From assembly GCF_001922585.1 (NCBI RefSeq), contig NZ_MRBS01000003.1:422231-486230 (forward strand): a stretch of DNA of 64,000 nt, written 5' to 3'. The translations under genes were made by a program, and so were the position numbers. Source of the stretch: Pantoea sp. 1.19. GTDB lineage: Bacteria > Pseudomonadota > Gammaproteobacteria > Enterobacterales > Enterobacteriaceae. Below, piece by piece: positions 29,551 through 38,351 of the stretch. The notes beneath the pieces were generated by a model, which saw only the letters and a program-made list of their open reading frames with translations, had not been told where the DNA came from and did no database searches. Within the stretch, counting starts at the first letter, position 1; the number at the start of each line of letters is the position of its first letter.

Positions 29551-30102
29551 CGCAGCCCCTCAGATTTGTTCATACGTGAAGGCGCTATCATCGCCCGTTT
29601 AGCACCAAAATACAAAGGGAGCGGCGCGCGGTACTCTATCGATGTATCCGGTGATGTTGCCTTTGATCTGCCGGACGTGCCGCGTTGTCAATCACTGTAC
29701 GGGAAGTGTGGGATTGGGGGATCCGCCCTGGGCGGATGCTGTGTCAGAGAGGGACATTGCCAGTATGCCCCCAAAGCAACGGCGCCGATCGTTGACAGCC
29801 CTGCCTCGCCAACGCGCGGTAAAAAGCGGAGATGTCCCCAGTCAGCGAAACCTGTGTTTTTCGATGAAGGCGACGATGACTTTTTCATGACGCTCAGCTG
29901 AGCGCAAACAGCCCATCATTTGACCGGCCGGCCGCTTAATCCGGGGCAGAGCGTCAGATTATTGCGTTCATTGCGCGAGGTGAAGATATTGCCGGTCAGA
30001 GGCTCATCCTTCGGGATGTCTCTGGCATCGCAGCCCCGGTCGACGCGGGTGATGATGTCGATTCGGACATTCTGTATTAACTTCTTGTTCTTTAATACAA
30101 AT
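29551..30102. other. 552-bp region with no intact gene; contains a 3' gene relic
   Basis: Plus-strand frames here have unnatural composition and are not supported. The part near 29916-30098 holds a coding-like minus-strand fragment described separately. The remainder (29551-29915) shows nothing I can identify beyond a GC-rich inverted repeat around 29712-29740. Confidence 0.45.
29916..30098 (-). pseudogene. 3' remnant of an unidentified gene directly downstream of sdsR
   Basis: A minus-strand frame of about 60 codons has natural-looking amino acid use. It contains RIDIITRVDRGCDARDIP and NIFTSRNERNNLTLCPGL, and ends in VK and a TGA. It has no usable start codon and begins at the sdsR terminator, so it looks like the end of a gene whose 5' part was lost. 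In E. coli the neighbour of sdsR on this side is pphA; the residues do not look like a PPP-family phosphatase. Family unknown. Confidence 0.4.
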
Positions 30103-30203
30103 AAAAAAAGACCGAAGACGACTCCTGTCTTCGGTCCAGGGAAAGGGCTCTGCGAGAGAGCCGTGCGCTAAAAGTTGGCATTGATGCAGGCATGTTGCCT
30201 TGC
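30103..30203 (-). ncRNA. sdsR: Small regulatory RNA SdsR (RyeB)
   Basis: The minus-strand sequence from GCAAGG at 30203 matches the known sigma-S-dependent sRNA SdsR. It keeps the central segment CAACTTTTAGCGCACGG, the CUCUC-containing loop, and a 3' terminator stem GACCGAAGAC/GTCTTCGGTC followed by U7. SdsR is an Hfq/ProQ-bound RNA that represses tolC, mutS, ompD and others in stationary phase. Location beside yebY matches E. coli. An antisense partner (SraC/RyeA) exists in E. coli on the other strand; a plus-strand promoter for it is not obvious here. Confidence 0.92.
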
Positions 30204-30207
30204 TCTT

Positions 30208-30216
30208 TAAACGTAG
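30208..30216 (-). promoter_or_regulatory. Sigma-S type -10 element of sdsR
   Basis: Minus strand CTACGTTTA (hexamer TACGTT at 30215-30210) lies just upstream of the expected 5' end at 30203. The preceding C and trailing TTAA pattern fit the sigma-S extended -10 signature. No good -35 is needed or seen. Confidence 0.65.
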
Positions 30217-30314
30217 TTCAGCCCGACAAAATATCCAGCATCTGCCACCCGGCGCGCGGGCACTCTGTGAAGCGAGTGGCAAAAACTGCCCGCCGCGCTG
30301 CCGTAGGGAGGGCG

Positions 30315-30653
30315 TCAGTCGCACAGTGCGCTGGCGCGCGCAACAAACGGTGCCAGGCTCATTTTTTTGCCCGGCTGCCGCGGATCGTCCAGCCAGATGA
30401 CGTCGATGGGACGGGCATTAACCTGTTTGCTCTGCATCTGTCGGGTGGCGATGTCGTTAAGCGGATACTGCATCAGCGTGCTCGGGTTGATGGCAAACAG
30501 CGCGCCGCCTTTGCCGCAGGAGAGCATGACCTCCTCGCGGTTAAACGCCCACTTCTCTTTGCCGATGTCGTGACGGCTGACGGTGACGGGTGCCGCCGCC
30601 AGCGCGGTTTGTGTAACCCCACCGACCAGCAGCAGCCATGCCCACTTCTTCAT
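30315..30653 (-). CDS. yebY: YebY family periplasmic protein, copper operon
   Basis: 112-aa secreted protein with a signal peptide ending ALA-AAPVTV. The conserved segment [12 protein letters not shown] and the C-terminal [10 protein letters not shown] match E. coli YebY, and two cysteines could pair. Third gene of copC-copD-yebY and probably involved in periplasmic copper handling, where its exact role is unclear. It starts 42 bp after copD. Confidence 0.9.
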   Translation of the reverse strand: MKKWAWLLLVGGVTQTALAAAPVTVSRHDIGKEKWAFNREEVMLSCGKGGALFAINPSTLMQYPLNDIATRQMQSKQVNARPIDVIWLDDPRQPGKKMSLAPFVARASALCD

Positions 30654-30695
30654 TATTTACCTCTCCTCTCTCTCTACAGACTCTACAGATTCTTC

Positions 30696-31568
30696 TTACA
30701 TCGGTTGCAGGGTAGCGAACCCGCTTACCAGCCCGGTGACCACCAGCGCCAGACCGGCCTCAATGCCGGTCAGACGCATAAACTGCCGCGCGGCGCCGGG
30801 GCGGGTAAAGCGCGGCACCAGCCAGTAGCGATTGACCAGCGCCAGCAGCACCATCAGCGCCACCAGCGTCGCTTTGACCAGCAGCAGCTGCGTCCACGGC
30901 CCCACGGTGGACCACGGCCAGCCGCGGATCAGTACGGCATTCACCGCTCCGCTGAGGATCACCGCCGCCACCGCCAGGTGGCCGATGCGCGACCAGCCGA
31001 TTAGGCTGCGGATAGCGTCGGCGCGGGTGGTGATGCGCCGCGCATCGGCCAGCACCACCGGCAGCACCAGCAGCCCGCCGCCCCAGAAGGCGGCACTGAG
31101 CAGGTGCAGCGTCTGGTTCAGGCGCTGCACCGCCCCGAGCACGCCGTCATGCATCGCCGCATGGCCCACCCACGCCAGCCCGGCCAGCTGCCCGATAGCC
31201 AGCAGCAGCAGCAGCCGCTGGCGCTGCTCACCGCGAAGGCACAGCGCCACCGCGGCGGCGCTGGCCAGTACCAGCTGCCACAGCCACGCCTGGCCGAATG
31301 CGGTACCCAGCACCGCCAGCCAGACCGCCGGACGCGACATATCCGACGCGCCGTCGCCCATCAGCCCGGTTTGTACCGCCAGTATGGCCAGCGCCGAGAA
31401 CAGCGTCAGCAGCGTGCCGGCCTGCCAGTGGCGACGGCAGCGCGCCGCCAGCCACGGACGGTAGCGGCGCGGCGCCAGCAGCACCGCGTAGCCGGTGGCA
31501 CCGGCCAGCAGCATCAGCGCGGCAAAGTGGAGCCAGCGCAGCAGAATGTACAGCAGCGCCAGCGTCAT
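30696..31568 (-). CDS. copD: CopD family copper transport membrane protein (YebZ)
   Basis: 290-aa polytopic protein with about eight membrane helices and the CopD domain. Histidines lie within helices (LRWLHFAALM near the N-terminus, GHAAMHDG and LHLLSAAFWGGGL mid-protein) that may bind copper or haem. It is thought to move copper across the inner membrane with CopC. The start is 1 bp from the copC stop, so translation is coupled. Confidence 0.92.
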   Translation of the reverse strand: MTLALLYILLRWLHFAALMLLAGATGYAVLLAPRRYRPWLAARCRRHWQAGTLLTLFSALAILAVQTGLMGDGASDMSRPAVWLAVLGTAFGQAWLWQLVLASAAAVALCLRGEQRQRLLLLLAIGQLAGLAWVGHAAMHDGVLGAVQRLNQTLHLLSAAFWGGGLLVLPVVLADARRITTRADAIRSLIGWSRIGHLAVAAVILSGAVNAVLIRGWPWSTVGPWTQLLLVKATLVALMVLLALVNRYWLVPRFTRPGAARQFMRLTGIEAGLALVVTGLVSGFATLQPM

Positions 31569-31569
31569 A

Positions 31570-31941
31570 TCACTTCACGCTGAAGCGGTAGTCACCTTGC
31601 GTTTTATGACCGTCGACGGACAGCACGTGCCACTCAACCCGATAATCGCCGGCGGGCAGCGGCTGACTGAGCGGCACAATCAGCTGATTGCGCATGGCCG
31701 CATCGCGCTGCGCTTTCCCGGTGGCCACCGGACGATCGTCGCTGCGGCTTACGGTGACGCCGCTGAAGGCCGGCTCAATCTCTTCGGAAAAGGTCAGGGT
31801 CAGCGCCTGGGGCGAAGCCGGCACGCTGGCGTTGGCCGCCGGGTACTGATCTTTCAGGTGCGCGTGCGCCAGTACCTGCCCGGAGCCAGACATCGCCAGC
31901 AGCAGCAGCGCGCCGCGCAGGCGGGGGAACGATCCAAACAT
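31570..31941 (-). CDS. yobA: CopC-like periplasmic copper-binding protein (YobA)
   Basis: 123-aa CopC-domain protein. The signal peptide is cleaved before HAHLKDQYP, placing a histidine at the mature N-terminus; with the VDGHK histidine and an acidic residue this fits the copper 'histidine brace'. ATG 31941 has an AGGAGAGAAG Shine-Dalgarno and aligns with E. coli YobA, unlike the longer frame from 32112. First gene of the copper operon. Confidence 0.93.
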   Translation of the reverse strand: MFGSFPRLRGALLLLAMSGSGQVLAHAHLKDQYPAANASVPASPQALTLTFSEEIEPAFSGVTVSRSDDRPVATGKAQRDAAMRNQLIVPLSQPLPAGDYRVEWHVLSVDGHKTQGDYRFSVK

Positions 31942-32103
31942 GCTTCTCTCCTCGGGTGACGGCAGCCGTCGGCCGCGCGAATGCCGCCAGAATACGCTGT
32001 GTCCCCCGCCGCTGTCGAGGCGCAGTGCGTGGTTATCCGTGCCCTGCCCTTGCACTCTGGCGGCGGGTGCTTTATTTTTCCCCTTCAGCGTGAGGAGACG
32101 TCG

Positions 32104-32334
32104 ATGAGTCATAACCTGGCGAGCTTGCCTAAAGAAGAGAAAGATAAAGTTAACGTTGATTTAGCGGCGGCGGGCGTGGCGTTTAAAGAGCGCTACAACA
32201 TGCCGGTGATTGCCGAGATGGTCGAGCGTGAGCAGCCGGAAGCGCTCCGCGACTGGTTTCGCCAGCGATTGATGCAGCACCGGCAGACCGCGCTGGGGCT
32301 GTCGCGCCTGCCTTACGAGCCAAAGATGAAGTGA
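32104..32334 (+). CDS. holE: DNA polymerase III theta subunit HolE
   Basis: 76-aa subunit that binds and stabilises the epsilon proofreading exonuclease. The core [20 protein letters not shown] matches E. coli HolE, and length is identical. ATG 32104 follows a GAGGAG Shine-Dalgarno. Only 4 bp separate it from exoX, so the two are probably cotranscribed. Confidence 0.96.
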   Translation: MSHNLASLPKEEKDKVNVDLAAAGVAFKERYNMPVIAEMVEREQPEALRDWFRQRLMQHRQTALGLSRLPYEPKMK

Positions 32335-32338
32335 TCCG

Positions 32339-33061
32339 ATGCTGCGCGTGATCGATACAGAAACCTGCGGCCTGCAGGGCGGAATTGTGGAAGTGGCCTC
32401 GGTGGACGTGGTCGACGGTCAGATAGTCAATCCGATGAGCGACCTGGTGCGACCGGATCGCCCGATTGCCCGTCAGGCGATGGCGGTGCACCGCATTACC
32501 GAGGCGATGGTCGCCGATAAGCCGACAATTGAGGCAGTGATTTCACGCTATCATGGCAGTCCGGTATACGTGGCGCATAACGCCAGCTTTGACCGGCGGG
32601 TACTGCCGGAGATGCACGGCAGCTGGATTTGCACCCTGACGCTGGCCCGCCAGCTGTGGCCGGGGCGCAAATACAGCAACAGCGCCCTGCGCGAAAGCCT
32701 GCGGCTGGACGTGACGCCGCCCGCGCACCTGCACGCACACCGCGCACTGTATGACTGCTACGTCACCGCGGGGCTGTTACTGCGGATCATGGCCGACTCC
32801 GGCTGGGATCGCGACGAGATGCTGCGCCGCATGCAGCGTAGCGACCGTCCCCGGATGACGGCCGGCGCCGGCGCCCGTCCAAATGCTGACGACGAGGCGC
32901 GACTGCCGTTTGGCAAATACCGCGGTGAGACGGTCAGCGCGGTGGCGCGACGCGATCCGCGTTATCTGCTGTGGATGCTGCGCAACATCGCTGACCTCAG
33001 TCCGGCACTGAAGCAGGCGGTGACCGCCGCGCTGCAGCAGCGCGACGATCGCCCCGCCTGA
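32339..33061 (+). CDS. exoX: DEDDh 3'-5' exodeoxyribonuclease X
   Basis: 240-aa distributive DNA exonuclease of the DnaQ fold used in mismatch repair and recombination. Exo I is DTETCG, Exo II is AHNASFDRR and Exo III is HRALYDCY (DEDDh). The C-terminal part carries the FGKYRGE motif common in this family. It is about 20 residues longer than E. coli ExoX, because of an insertion after the catalytic domain (about residues 165-190). The stop is 6 bp from the convergent ptrB stop. Confidence 0.95.
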   Translation: MLRVIDTETCGLQGGIVEVASVDVVDGQIVNPMSDLVRPDRPIARQAMAVHRITEAMVADKPTIEAVISRYHGSPVYVAHNASFDRRVLPEMHGSWICTLTLARQLWPGRKYSNSALRESLRLDVTPPAHLHAHRALYDCYVTAGLLLRIMADSGWDRDEMLRRMQRSDRPRMTAGAGARPNADDEARLPFGKYRGETVSAVARRDPRYLLWMLRNIADLSPALKQAVTAALQQRDDRPA

Positions 33062-33066
33062 CGTTC

Positions 33067-35130
33067 TCAGGGCGCCAGCGGGCTGAGACTGCCGTCGGCC
33101 AGCCCAATCAAAAAGGCGTACTCCTCAGCAATCTCTTCCTGCCCGGCAAAGCGCCCCGATTTGCCACCGTGACCAACCTCCATGTCGGTGCGCAGCAGCA
33201 GCACATTGCGGTCCGTCTTTATTTCCCGCAGTCGGGCCACCCACTTTGCCGGCTCCCAGTACTGGACCTGCGAATCGTGCAGGCCGGTGGTGACCAGCAT
33301 TGGCGGATAGTGCCGGGGACGCACGTTATCATAGGGGCTGTATTGCGCGATATAGTGATAGGCGTCCGGATCCTCCGGATTGCCCCATTCATCATACTCG
33401 CCGGTAGTCAGCGGGATCGACGGATCCTGCATGGTGGTTAATACGTCGACGAAGGGTACTCCGGCCAGCACCCCGCGCCACAGATCCGGACGCATGTTCA
33501 GCACGGCGCCCATCAGCAGACCGCCGGCGCTGCGCCCTTCGGCGAAGGTATTGGCCGGATCGCCATAGCCGCGCGCCAGCAGCGCTTCAGTTAAATCGAT
33601 AAAATCGGTGAAGGTGTTCATTTTGTGCATCAGTCGCCCGTCATCGTACCAGGCCTGCCCCATCTCACCGCCGCCGCGCAGGTGGGTCAGCGCCCAGACA
33701 AAGCCGCGATCCAGCAGGCTCAGGCGGCTGGCACTGAAGCCGGGATCCATGCTCATGCCGTACGCGCCGTAACCGTACATCAGCAGCGGATTGCTTCCCG
33801 GCTGATAGCGATCGCGTCGCCACACCAGCGACACCGGTACTTCGACGCCGTCGCGCATTGGGATCCACAGCCGTTCGCTGACGTAGTTGTTGCGATCAAA
33901 ACCGGCCACGGCGCGCTGCTTCAATACCCGCCGCTCGCCGCTGTCCAGATTCAGTTCATACACCGTGTCCGGCGTGGTCATGGAAGCGTAGCCGTAGCGC
34001 AGCAGCGCGGTGTCCGGATGCGGATTGTGTCCAAGCCAGGCGGTCCACGCCGCATCATCCATGGGCAGGGTGCGGGCCTCGCCGCTGCGGTGATGGATCT
34101 GACGCAATTCCGTCAGCCCCCGGCTGCGCTCCTCCACCACCAGCCAGTCGCGGAACAGTTGAAACGCTTCCAGCACCCGCTCGTCGTGCGGGGCAATCAC
34201 GCACTGCCGGTCGCCGTCGCCGGGGGTGGACTGAGTATAAAGGCCAAAGTTTTTACCGTCGCGATTGTCACGCAGCCAGAAGCGTCCGTCGTAGTGATCG
34301 AGATCGTATTCCCGGTCGGTCTGCCGCGGCAGGAAGCAAATGGGCGCCGCTTCCGGCGCCTCGCTATCCAGCAGGCGCACTTCACTGGTGGTGCTGCTGT
34401 TCAGCGCAATGCCGACGTAGCGCTCGGAGGTGGTGGTATACAAGCCGACGTAAAACGTATCGTCCTGCTCTTCATAGACCCGCACGTCCGCCGACTGCGG
34501 CGTACCGATGCGGTGGCGCCATACCTGCCACGGCAGCAGGGTCTGCTCATCTTTGACCACATACCACAGCGTCTGGCTGTCGGCGCTCCAGGCGACGTCC
34601 GGCGAGACGTTCTCCAGGCAATCGTCACGCCATTCGCCGCTGACCAGGCAGCGGATACGGATGCTGTAGATCCGCCGGGATAGCCTATCTTCTGCCACCG
34701 CCATCAGTTGGTTATCCGGACTTACCGTCAGGCTGCCGAGCCCGTAGTAGGCGGCACCGGCCGCGCGCGCGTTGCCGTCAAGCAGCAGCTGCCATTCGCC
34801 CGCCTCCGCCGCCTCCGCCGGCTGGCGGAAGTAGCAGGGATACTCCTGCCCCTCGGCGTAGCGTGACTGATAGCGCCAGCCGCGTCGGACCACCGGCACC
34901 GAACTGTCCTGCTGAGGGATCCGCGAAATCAGCTCATCCAGCAGCGTCTGTTTGAGCGGCTGCTGGCCGGCCAGTACCGCATCGGCATAGCGATTTTCCG
35001 CCTCCAGCCAGGCAATGGCCTCCGGGTTATTTCGCGCATCATCGCGCATCCAGAAATAGTTATCCGTGCGTTTATCACCGTGTTTTTCTAACACGACCGG
35101 GCGTTTAGCCGCGGCGGGGGGAGAGATCAT
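33067..35130 (-). CDS. ptrB: Oligopeptidase B
   Basis: 687-aa cytoplasmic serine peptidase of the prolyl oligopeptidase family; it cleaves short peptides after basic residues. A beta-propeller occupies about residues 70-410. The alpha/beta-hydrolase domain contains the catalytic serine in GRSAGGLL, the Asp near the VTTGLHDSQV segment, and the His in VGHGGKSGRF. Length agrees with E. coli PtrB. Confidence 0.96.
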   Translation of the reverse strand: MISPPAAAKRPVVLEKHGDKRTDNYFWMRDDARNNPEAIAWLEAENRYADAVLAGQQPLKQTLLDELISRIPQQDSSVPVVRRGWRYQSRYAEGQEYPCYFRQPAEAAEAGEWQLLLDGNARAAGAAYYGLGSLTVSPDNQLMAVAEDRLSRRIYSIRIRCLVSGEWRDDCLENVSPDVAWSADSQTLWYVVKDEQTLLPWQVWRHRIGTPQSADVRVYEEQDDTFYVGLYTTTSERYVGIALNSSTTSEVRLLDSEAPEAAPICFLPRQTDREYDLDHYDGRFWLRDNRDGKNFGLYTQSTPGDGDRQCVIAPHDERVLEAFQLFRDWLVVEERSRGLTELRQIHHRSGEARTLPMDDAAWTAWLGHNPHPDTALLRYGYASMTTPDTVYELNLDSGERRVLKQRAVAGFDRNNYVSERLWIPMRDGVEVPVSLVWRRDRYQPGSNPLLMYGYGAYGMSMDPGFSASRLSLLDRGFVWALTHLRGGGEMGQAWYDDGRLMHKMNTFTDFIDLTEALLARGYGDPANTFAEGRSAGGLLMGAVLNMRPDLWRGVLAGVPFVDVLTTMQDPSIPLTTGEYDEWGNPEDPDAYHYIAQYSPYDNVRPRHYPPMLVTTGLHDSQVQYWEPAKWVARLREIKTDRNVLLLRTDMEVGHGGKSGRFAGQEEIAEEYAFLIGLADGSLSPLAP

Positions 35131-35224
35131 TGTCCGTATCCATCGTTACAGGCTGAGGGAGACAGAGTGGCAAAAAACGGGGATGAACGCCAGCGCGGAA
35201 CAATCGCTCCGCACTGGCCGCCGG

Positions 35225-35881
35225 TTATTCGCCGACCGTTGCACGCTGCTGGCGGAGGTCGCGCTCAATGTCGCGGCGCACGTCCGCGGGGATCTTCAGC
35301 GCATCGCCCAGCGCGTTGAGGTAGCTGCGTTCCATAAAGTGGTCAACATCGATAGCCGCGCAGCTGAGGAACCAGAGCTCGAGCGCCTCCTCCTCGTTGC
35401 TGACGCCGCGCGCCAGCCAGTCGGGATCGAGCGGCCGATCCATCGCCTGACGCACCAGCCGCTCACCGTCGTCGCCCAGCCCGATCTGGCGCAGGTTATC
35501 ATCAATGGCCTGGCGCTCCCGGGCGTCAATGTGGCCGTCGCTTTTGGCGGCAAACACCAGCGCGGTGAGCAGCCGCTCGGCGCGATGATCGACCGGGGTC
35601 TCGCGCTGACCAAACTGCGGCTCATCGCGGTGAGTTTCACTGATGCGCTGCTTATACTTGTTCCACAGCACCGTACCGGCTACGGCCCCACCGCCGACAA
35701 TCAGCGCATTTTTTCCATACTTGCTCAGCAGCTTACGGGAGGACTTATTGGCAATCAGCAGGCCGGCAAGCCCGCCCAGTGCGCCGGGTGCCAGCATCTT
35801 GCTCAGCCCCTCTCCCCCTGCGGTGCTGCGCTTGCCGCCGTTACCCAGCAGCCCCTGTAATTGCTGTAACCACTGATTCAT
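35225..35881 (-). CDS. yebE: YebE, DUF533 family inner-membrane protein
   Basis: 218-aa protein of unknown function. The N-terminal half is Gly- and Ala-rich with weak hydrophobic segments (about 30-45 and 58-72). The C-terminal half is a TerB-like helical domain ([19 protein letters not shown]). E. coli yebE belongs to the Cpx envelope stress response; no CpxR box was verified here. Confidence 0.9.
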   Translation of the reverse strand: MNQWLQQLQGLLGNGGKRSTAGGEGLSKMLAPGALGGLAGLLIANKSSRKLLSKYGKNALIVGGGAVAGTVLWNKYKQRISETHRDEPQFGQRETPVDHRAERLLTALVFAAKSDGHIDARERQAIDDNLRQIGLGDDGERLVRQAMDRPLDPDWLARGVSNEEEALELWFLSCAAIDVDHFMERSYLNALGDALKIPADVRRDIERDLRQQRATVGE

Positions 35882-36018
35882 TGCACTCTCCTCTGCGCTG
35901 CGTCAACAGGATGGTCCGCCGCAGGACGCAGCAGGCTGTCACCACGGCACGCTTTAAAGCTAGAGGTTGCAGTGTCAAGTTACGTCATGCCGTGCAAAGA
36001 GTGGCAAAGCTCGCCCAC

Positions 36019-36327
36019 TCAGGCCGCATCCACCGCCTGCAGCGCGCCTTTTGTCGGTTTGTCGCTGGCAGCGGCGGCGTCCGCCGCCGGTGACGGCAGC
36101 CTGCCGGCGCGCAGGATATGCTGCAGTACCTCTTTATTTTCGGCAAAGTACAGCCCCAGTGATTCGCACTGGGCGTCGTCCAACGCCAGCGGGCTGTCGC
36201 CCAGCCAGTCGCTGAGAGCTTCAGCCATATCTAACGTTTTGTCCCAGGCCTCGGCCTCTTTTTTGCTGGCGAACGTCATTTTTTTCTCACCGTTTCTGAC
36301 CACCACGTATTCAATTTCCACCGCCAT
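36019..36327 (-). CDS. yebG: SOS-induced protein YebG
   Basis: 102-aa protein in the DNA-damage regulon, function not settled. The conserved N-terminus has the VVRNGEKKMTFASKKEAEAW stretch; the tail is Ala-rich. A LexA box (36346-36365) lies 18 bp upstream of the ATG, consistent with E. coli, where yebG is LexA-controlled. Confidence 0.93.
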   Translation of the reverse strand: MAVEIEYVVVRNGEKKMTFASKKEAEAWDKTLDMAEALSDWLGDSPLALDDAQCESLGLYFAENKEVLQHILRAGRLPSPAADAAAASDKPTKGALQAVDAA

Positions 36328-36345
36328 GCGTATGCCCTTTCCATT

Positions 36346-36365
36346 ACTGTGTTTTTATCCAGTAT
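36346..36365 (-). promoter_or_regulatory. LexA operator of yebG
   Basis: Minus strand TACTGGATAAAAACACAGTA fits the CTG-N10-CAG LexA consensus with TA flanks on both sides. It closely resembles the E. coli yebG box. Confidence 0.85.
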
Positions 36366-36405
36366 AACTAATCCGGTTGGCCAGATGCAACCGGGGATAT
36401 CGCCA

Positions 36406-36428
36406 CGCAAACGTTTTCGTTTATACTG
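36406..36428 (+). promoter_or_regulatory. PurR operator and -10 element of purT
   Basis: ACGCAAACGTTTTCGT at 36406-36421 is a near-perfect PurR box. It ends 1 bp before a TATACT -10 at 36423-36428, so repressor binding would block the promoter. Confidence 0.88.
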
Positions 36429-36458
36429 CCAACGTTTTTTACTGAAGCAGGTGATGAC

Positions 36459-37640
36459 ATGATCCAATTAGGAACAGCGCTGCGCCCCTCTGCCACGCGA
36501 GTGATGCTGCTGGGCGCAGGCGAACTGGGAAAAGAGGTCGCCATTGAGTGTCAGCGGCTGGGCATCGAAGTGATTGCCGTCGATCGCTACGCCGATGCGC
36601 CGGCGATGCACGTGGCCCACCGCAGCCACGTTATCTCTATGCTGGATGGTGACGCGCTGCGGGCGCTGATTGCTGCCGAACGGCCCGATTTTATCGTCCC
36701 GGAGATCGAAGCCATCGCCACCGCCACGCTGGTGGCGCTGGAGGCGGAAGGCCAGCGGGTGGTGCCCTGCGCACGCGCCGCGCAGCTGACCATGAACCGC
36801 GAGGGAATTCGCCGGCTCGCTGCCGAAACGCTGCGGCTGCCCACCTCATCATACCGCTTCGCCGACAGTGAGTCGGCGTGTATCGCCGCCGCATTAGCGC
36901 TGGGTTTCCCCTGTTTCGTGAAGCCGGTCATGAGCTCTTCGGGAAAAGGACAGAGCCTGGTGCACAACGCCGGTCAGCTGGCAGCGGCCTGGGAAAAAGC
37001 CCAGCAGGGCGGGCGTGCGGGAGCCGGACGGGTGATTGTCGAAGGCAGCGTCGCGTTCGATGATGAGATAACCCTGCTGACGATCAGCGCGGTCGACGGC
37101 ATACATTTTTGTGCGCCGATTGGCCACCGTCAGCAGGATGGCGATTACCGTGAATCCTGGCAGCCGCAGGCGATGAGCGACGCGGCGCTGCTCGCCGCGC
37201 AGCGGATTGCCGCCAGCGTCGTGCAGGCGCTGGGTGGCTACGGGCTGTTTGGGGTGGAGCTGTTTGTACGCGGGGATGAGGTCATTTTCAGCGAGGTCTC
37301 CCCGCGCCCGCACGATACCGGAATGGTGACGCTGATTTCGCAGGACCTCTCTGAGTTCGCCCTGCACGTGCGCGCCTTCCTCGGTCTGCCGGTTGGCGCA
37401 ATCCGTCAGTATGGCCCGGCGGCATCGGCGGTGATCCTGCCCACCCTGACCAGCAGCGATATGCAGTTTGGCCAGCTGGAGCAGGCGCTGGCGGCGGGCG
37501 TACAGCTGCGGCTGTTTGGCAAGCCGGCATGTCAGGGCACGCGCCGCCTGGGCGTCGCATTGGCCAGCGCGGATTGCGTCGCGGACGCGGTACAGCGGGC
37601 GGTGGACGCCGCCGGCCGGGTCAGCGTTCGCGGTGGATAA
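36459..37640 (+). CDS. purT: Formate-dependent GAR transformylase PurT
   Basis: 393-aa ATP-grasp enzyme that uses formate and ATP to make formylglycinamide ribonucleotide in purine synthesis. N-terminal nucleotide-binding segment ([12 protein letters not shown]), ATP-grasp lysine segments ([13 protein letters not shown]) and metal-binding [13 protein letters not shown] are all present. It is under a PurR box. It converges on eda, with only 12 bp between stops. Confidence 0.96.
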   Translation: MIQLGTALRPSATRVMLLGAGELGKEVAIECQRLGIEVIAVDRYADAPAMHVAHRSHVISMLDGDALRALIAAERPDFIVPEIEAIATATLVALEAEGQRVVPCARAAQLTMNREGIRRLAAETLRLPTSSYRFADSESACIAAALALGFPCFVKPVMSSSGKGQSLVHNAGQLAAAWEKAQQGGRAGAGRVIVEGSVAFDDEITLLTISAVDGIHFCAPIGHRQQDGDYRESWQPQAMSDAALLAAQRIAASVVQALGGYGLFGVELFVRGDEVIFSEVSPRPHDTGMVTLISQDLSEFALHVRAFLGLPVGAIRQYGPAASAVILPTLTSSDMQFGQLEQALAAGVQLRLFGKPACQGTRRLGVALASADCVADAVQRAVDAAGRVSVRGG

Positions 37641-37652
37641 CCGCGGACGTCC

Positions 37653-38291
37653 TCAGCGGGCGTCCTGCACGGCCAGCCGCGCCAGCTCAGTGATTCGCGC
37701 GTAGTCGCCGCGCGCCAGCGCGTCGCCGGGCACCAGCCAGGAACCCCCGATGCACAGCACGCTCTCCAGCGCCAGGTAATCGCGGTAGTTAGCCGGCGTG
37801 ATGCCGCCGGTTGGACAAAAGCGCACCTGCGGAAAGGGGCCGGCAATGGCGCGCAGCGCCGGGATACCGCCGCTGGCCTCCGCCGGGAAAAATTTGAAGA
37901 TCTGCAGGCCGTGATCCAGTCCGGTCATCAGTTCAGATACCGTGCTGATACCGGGGATCAGCGGCAGCGGATGCGCCGCGGCGGCGCGCAGCAGGGGCGT
38001 CGTCAGTCCGGGGCTGATGGCAAACTGCGCGCCCGCCTCCGCCACCGCCGCCAGCTGCCCGGCATTCAGTACCGTACCGGCGCCAACGATCGCTTCCGGC
38101 ACCTCCTGTGCGATAGCCCGCAGCGCCGCCAGTGCGCAGGGAGTACGCAGCGTCACCTCCAGTACGCGCACGCCGCCGGCGACCAGCGCCTTTGCCATCG
38201 GCACCGCCTGCGCCAGCTCGTGAACGACGATCACCGGTATCACCGGCCCGGTCCGCAGAATCTGCTCTGCCCGCCCCATCCTCTCTGCCAT
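37653..38291 (-). CDS. eda: KDPG/KHG aldolase Eda
   Basis: 212-aa class I aldolase that cleaves 2-keto-3-deoxy-6-phosphogluconate to pyruvate and glyceraldehyde 3-phosphate in the Entner-Doudoroff pathway. The Schiff-base lysine lies in [11 protein letters not shown], the catalytic glutamate in VLEVTLRT, and the phosphate loop in CPTGGI. It follows zwf with an intervening terminator. The edd gene usually placed between is absent from this site. Confidence 0.95.
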   Translation of the reverse strand: MAERMGRAEQILRTGPVIPVIVVHELAQAVPMAKALVAGGVRVLEVTLRTPCALAALRAIAQEVPEAIVGAGTVLNAGQLAAVAEAGAQFAISPGLTTPLLRAAAAHPLPLIPGISTVSELMTGLDHGLQIFKFFPAEASGGIPALRAIAGPFPQVRFCPTGGITPANYRDYLALESVLCIGGSWLVPGDALARGDYARITELARLAVQDAR

Positions 38292-38320
38292 ACTCTCTCC
38301 CGCCAGATTATTCAGACCAT

Positions 38321-38342
38321 AAAAAGCCCGCCGAAGCGGGCT
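38321..38342 (-). terminator. Intrinsic terminator between zwf and eda
   Basis: Minus strand AGCCCGC, a TTCG loop and GCGGGCT, then U5. It suggests eda has its own promoter in the remaining short gap or depends on readthrough. Confidence 0.85.
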
Positions 38343-38351
38343 GTTAGCGCG

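Noticed and set aside
33625..34683. 352-codon plus-strand frame opposite ptrB
   Set aside because: Shadow of the oligopeptidase B gene; no recognisable motif and no ribosome binding site.
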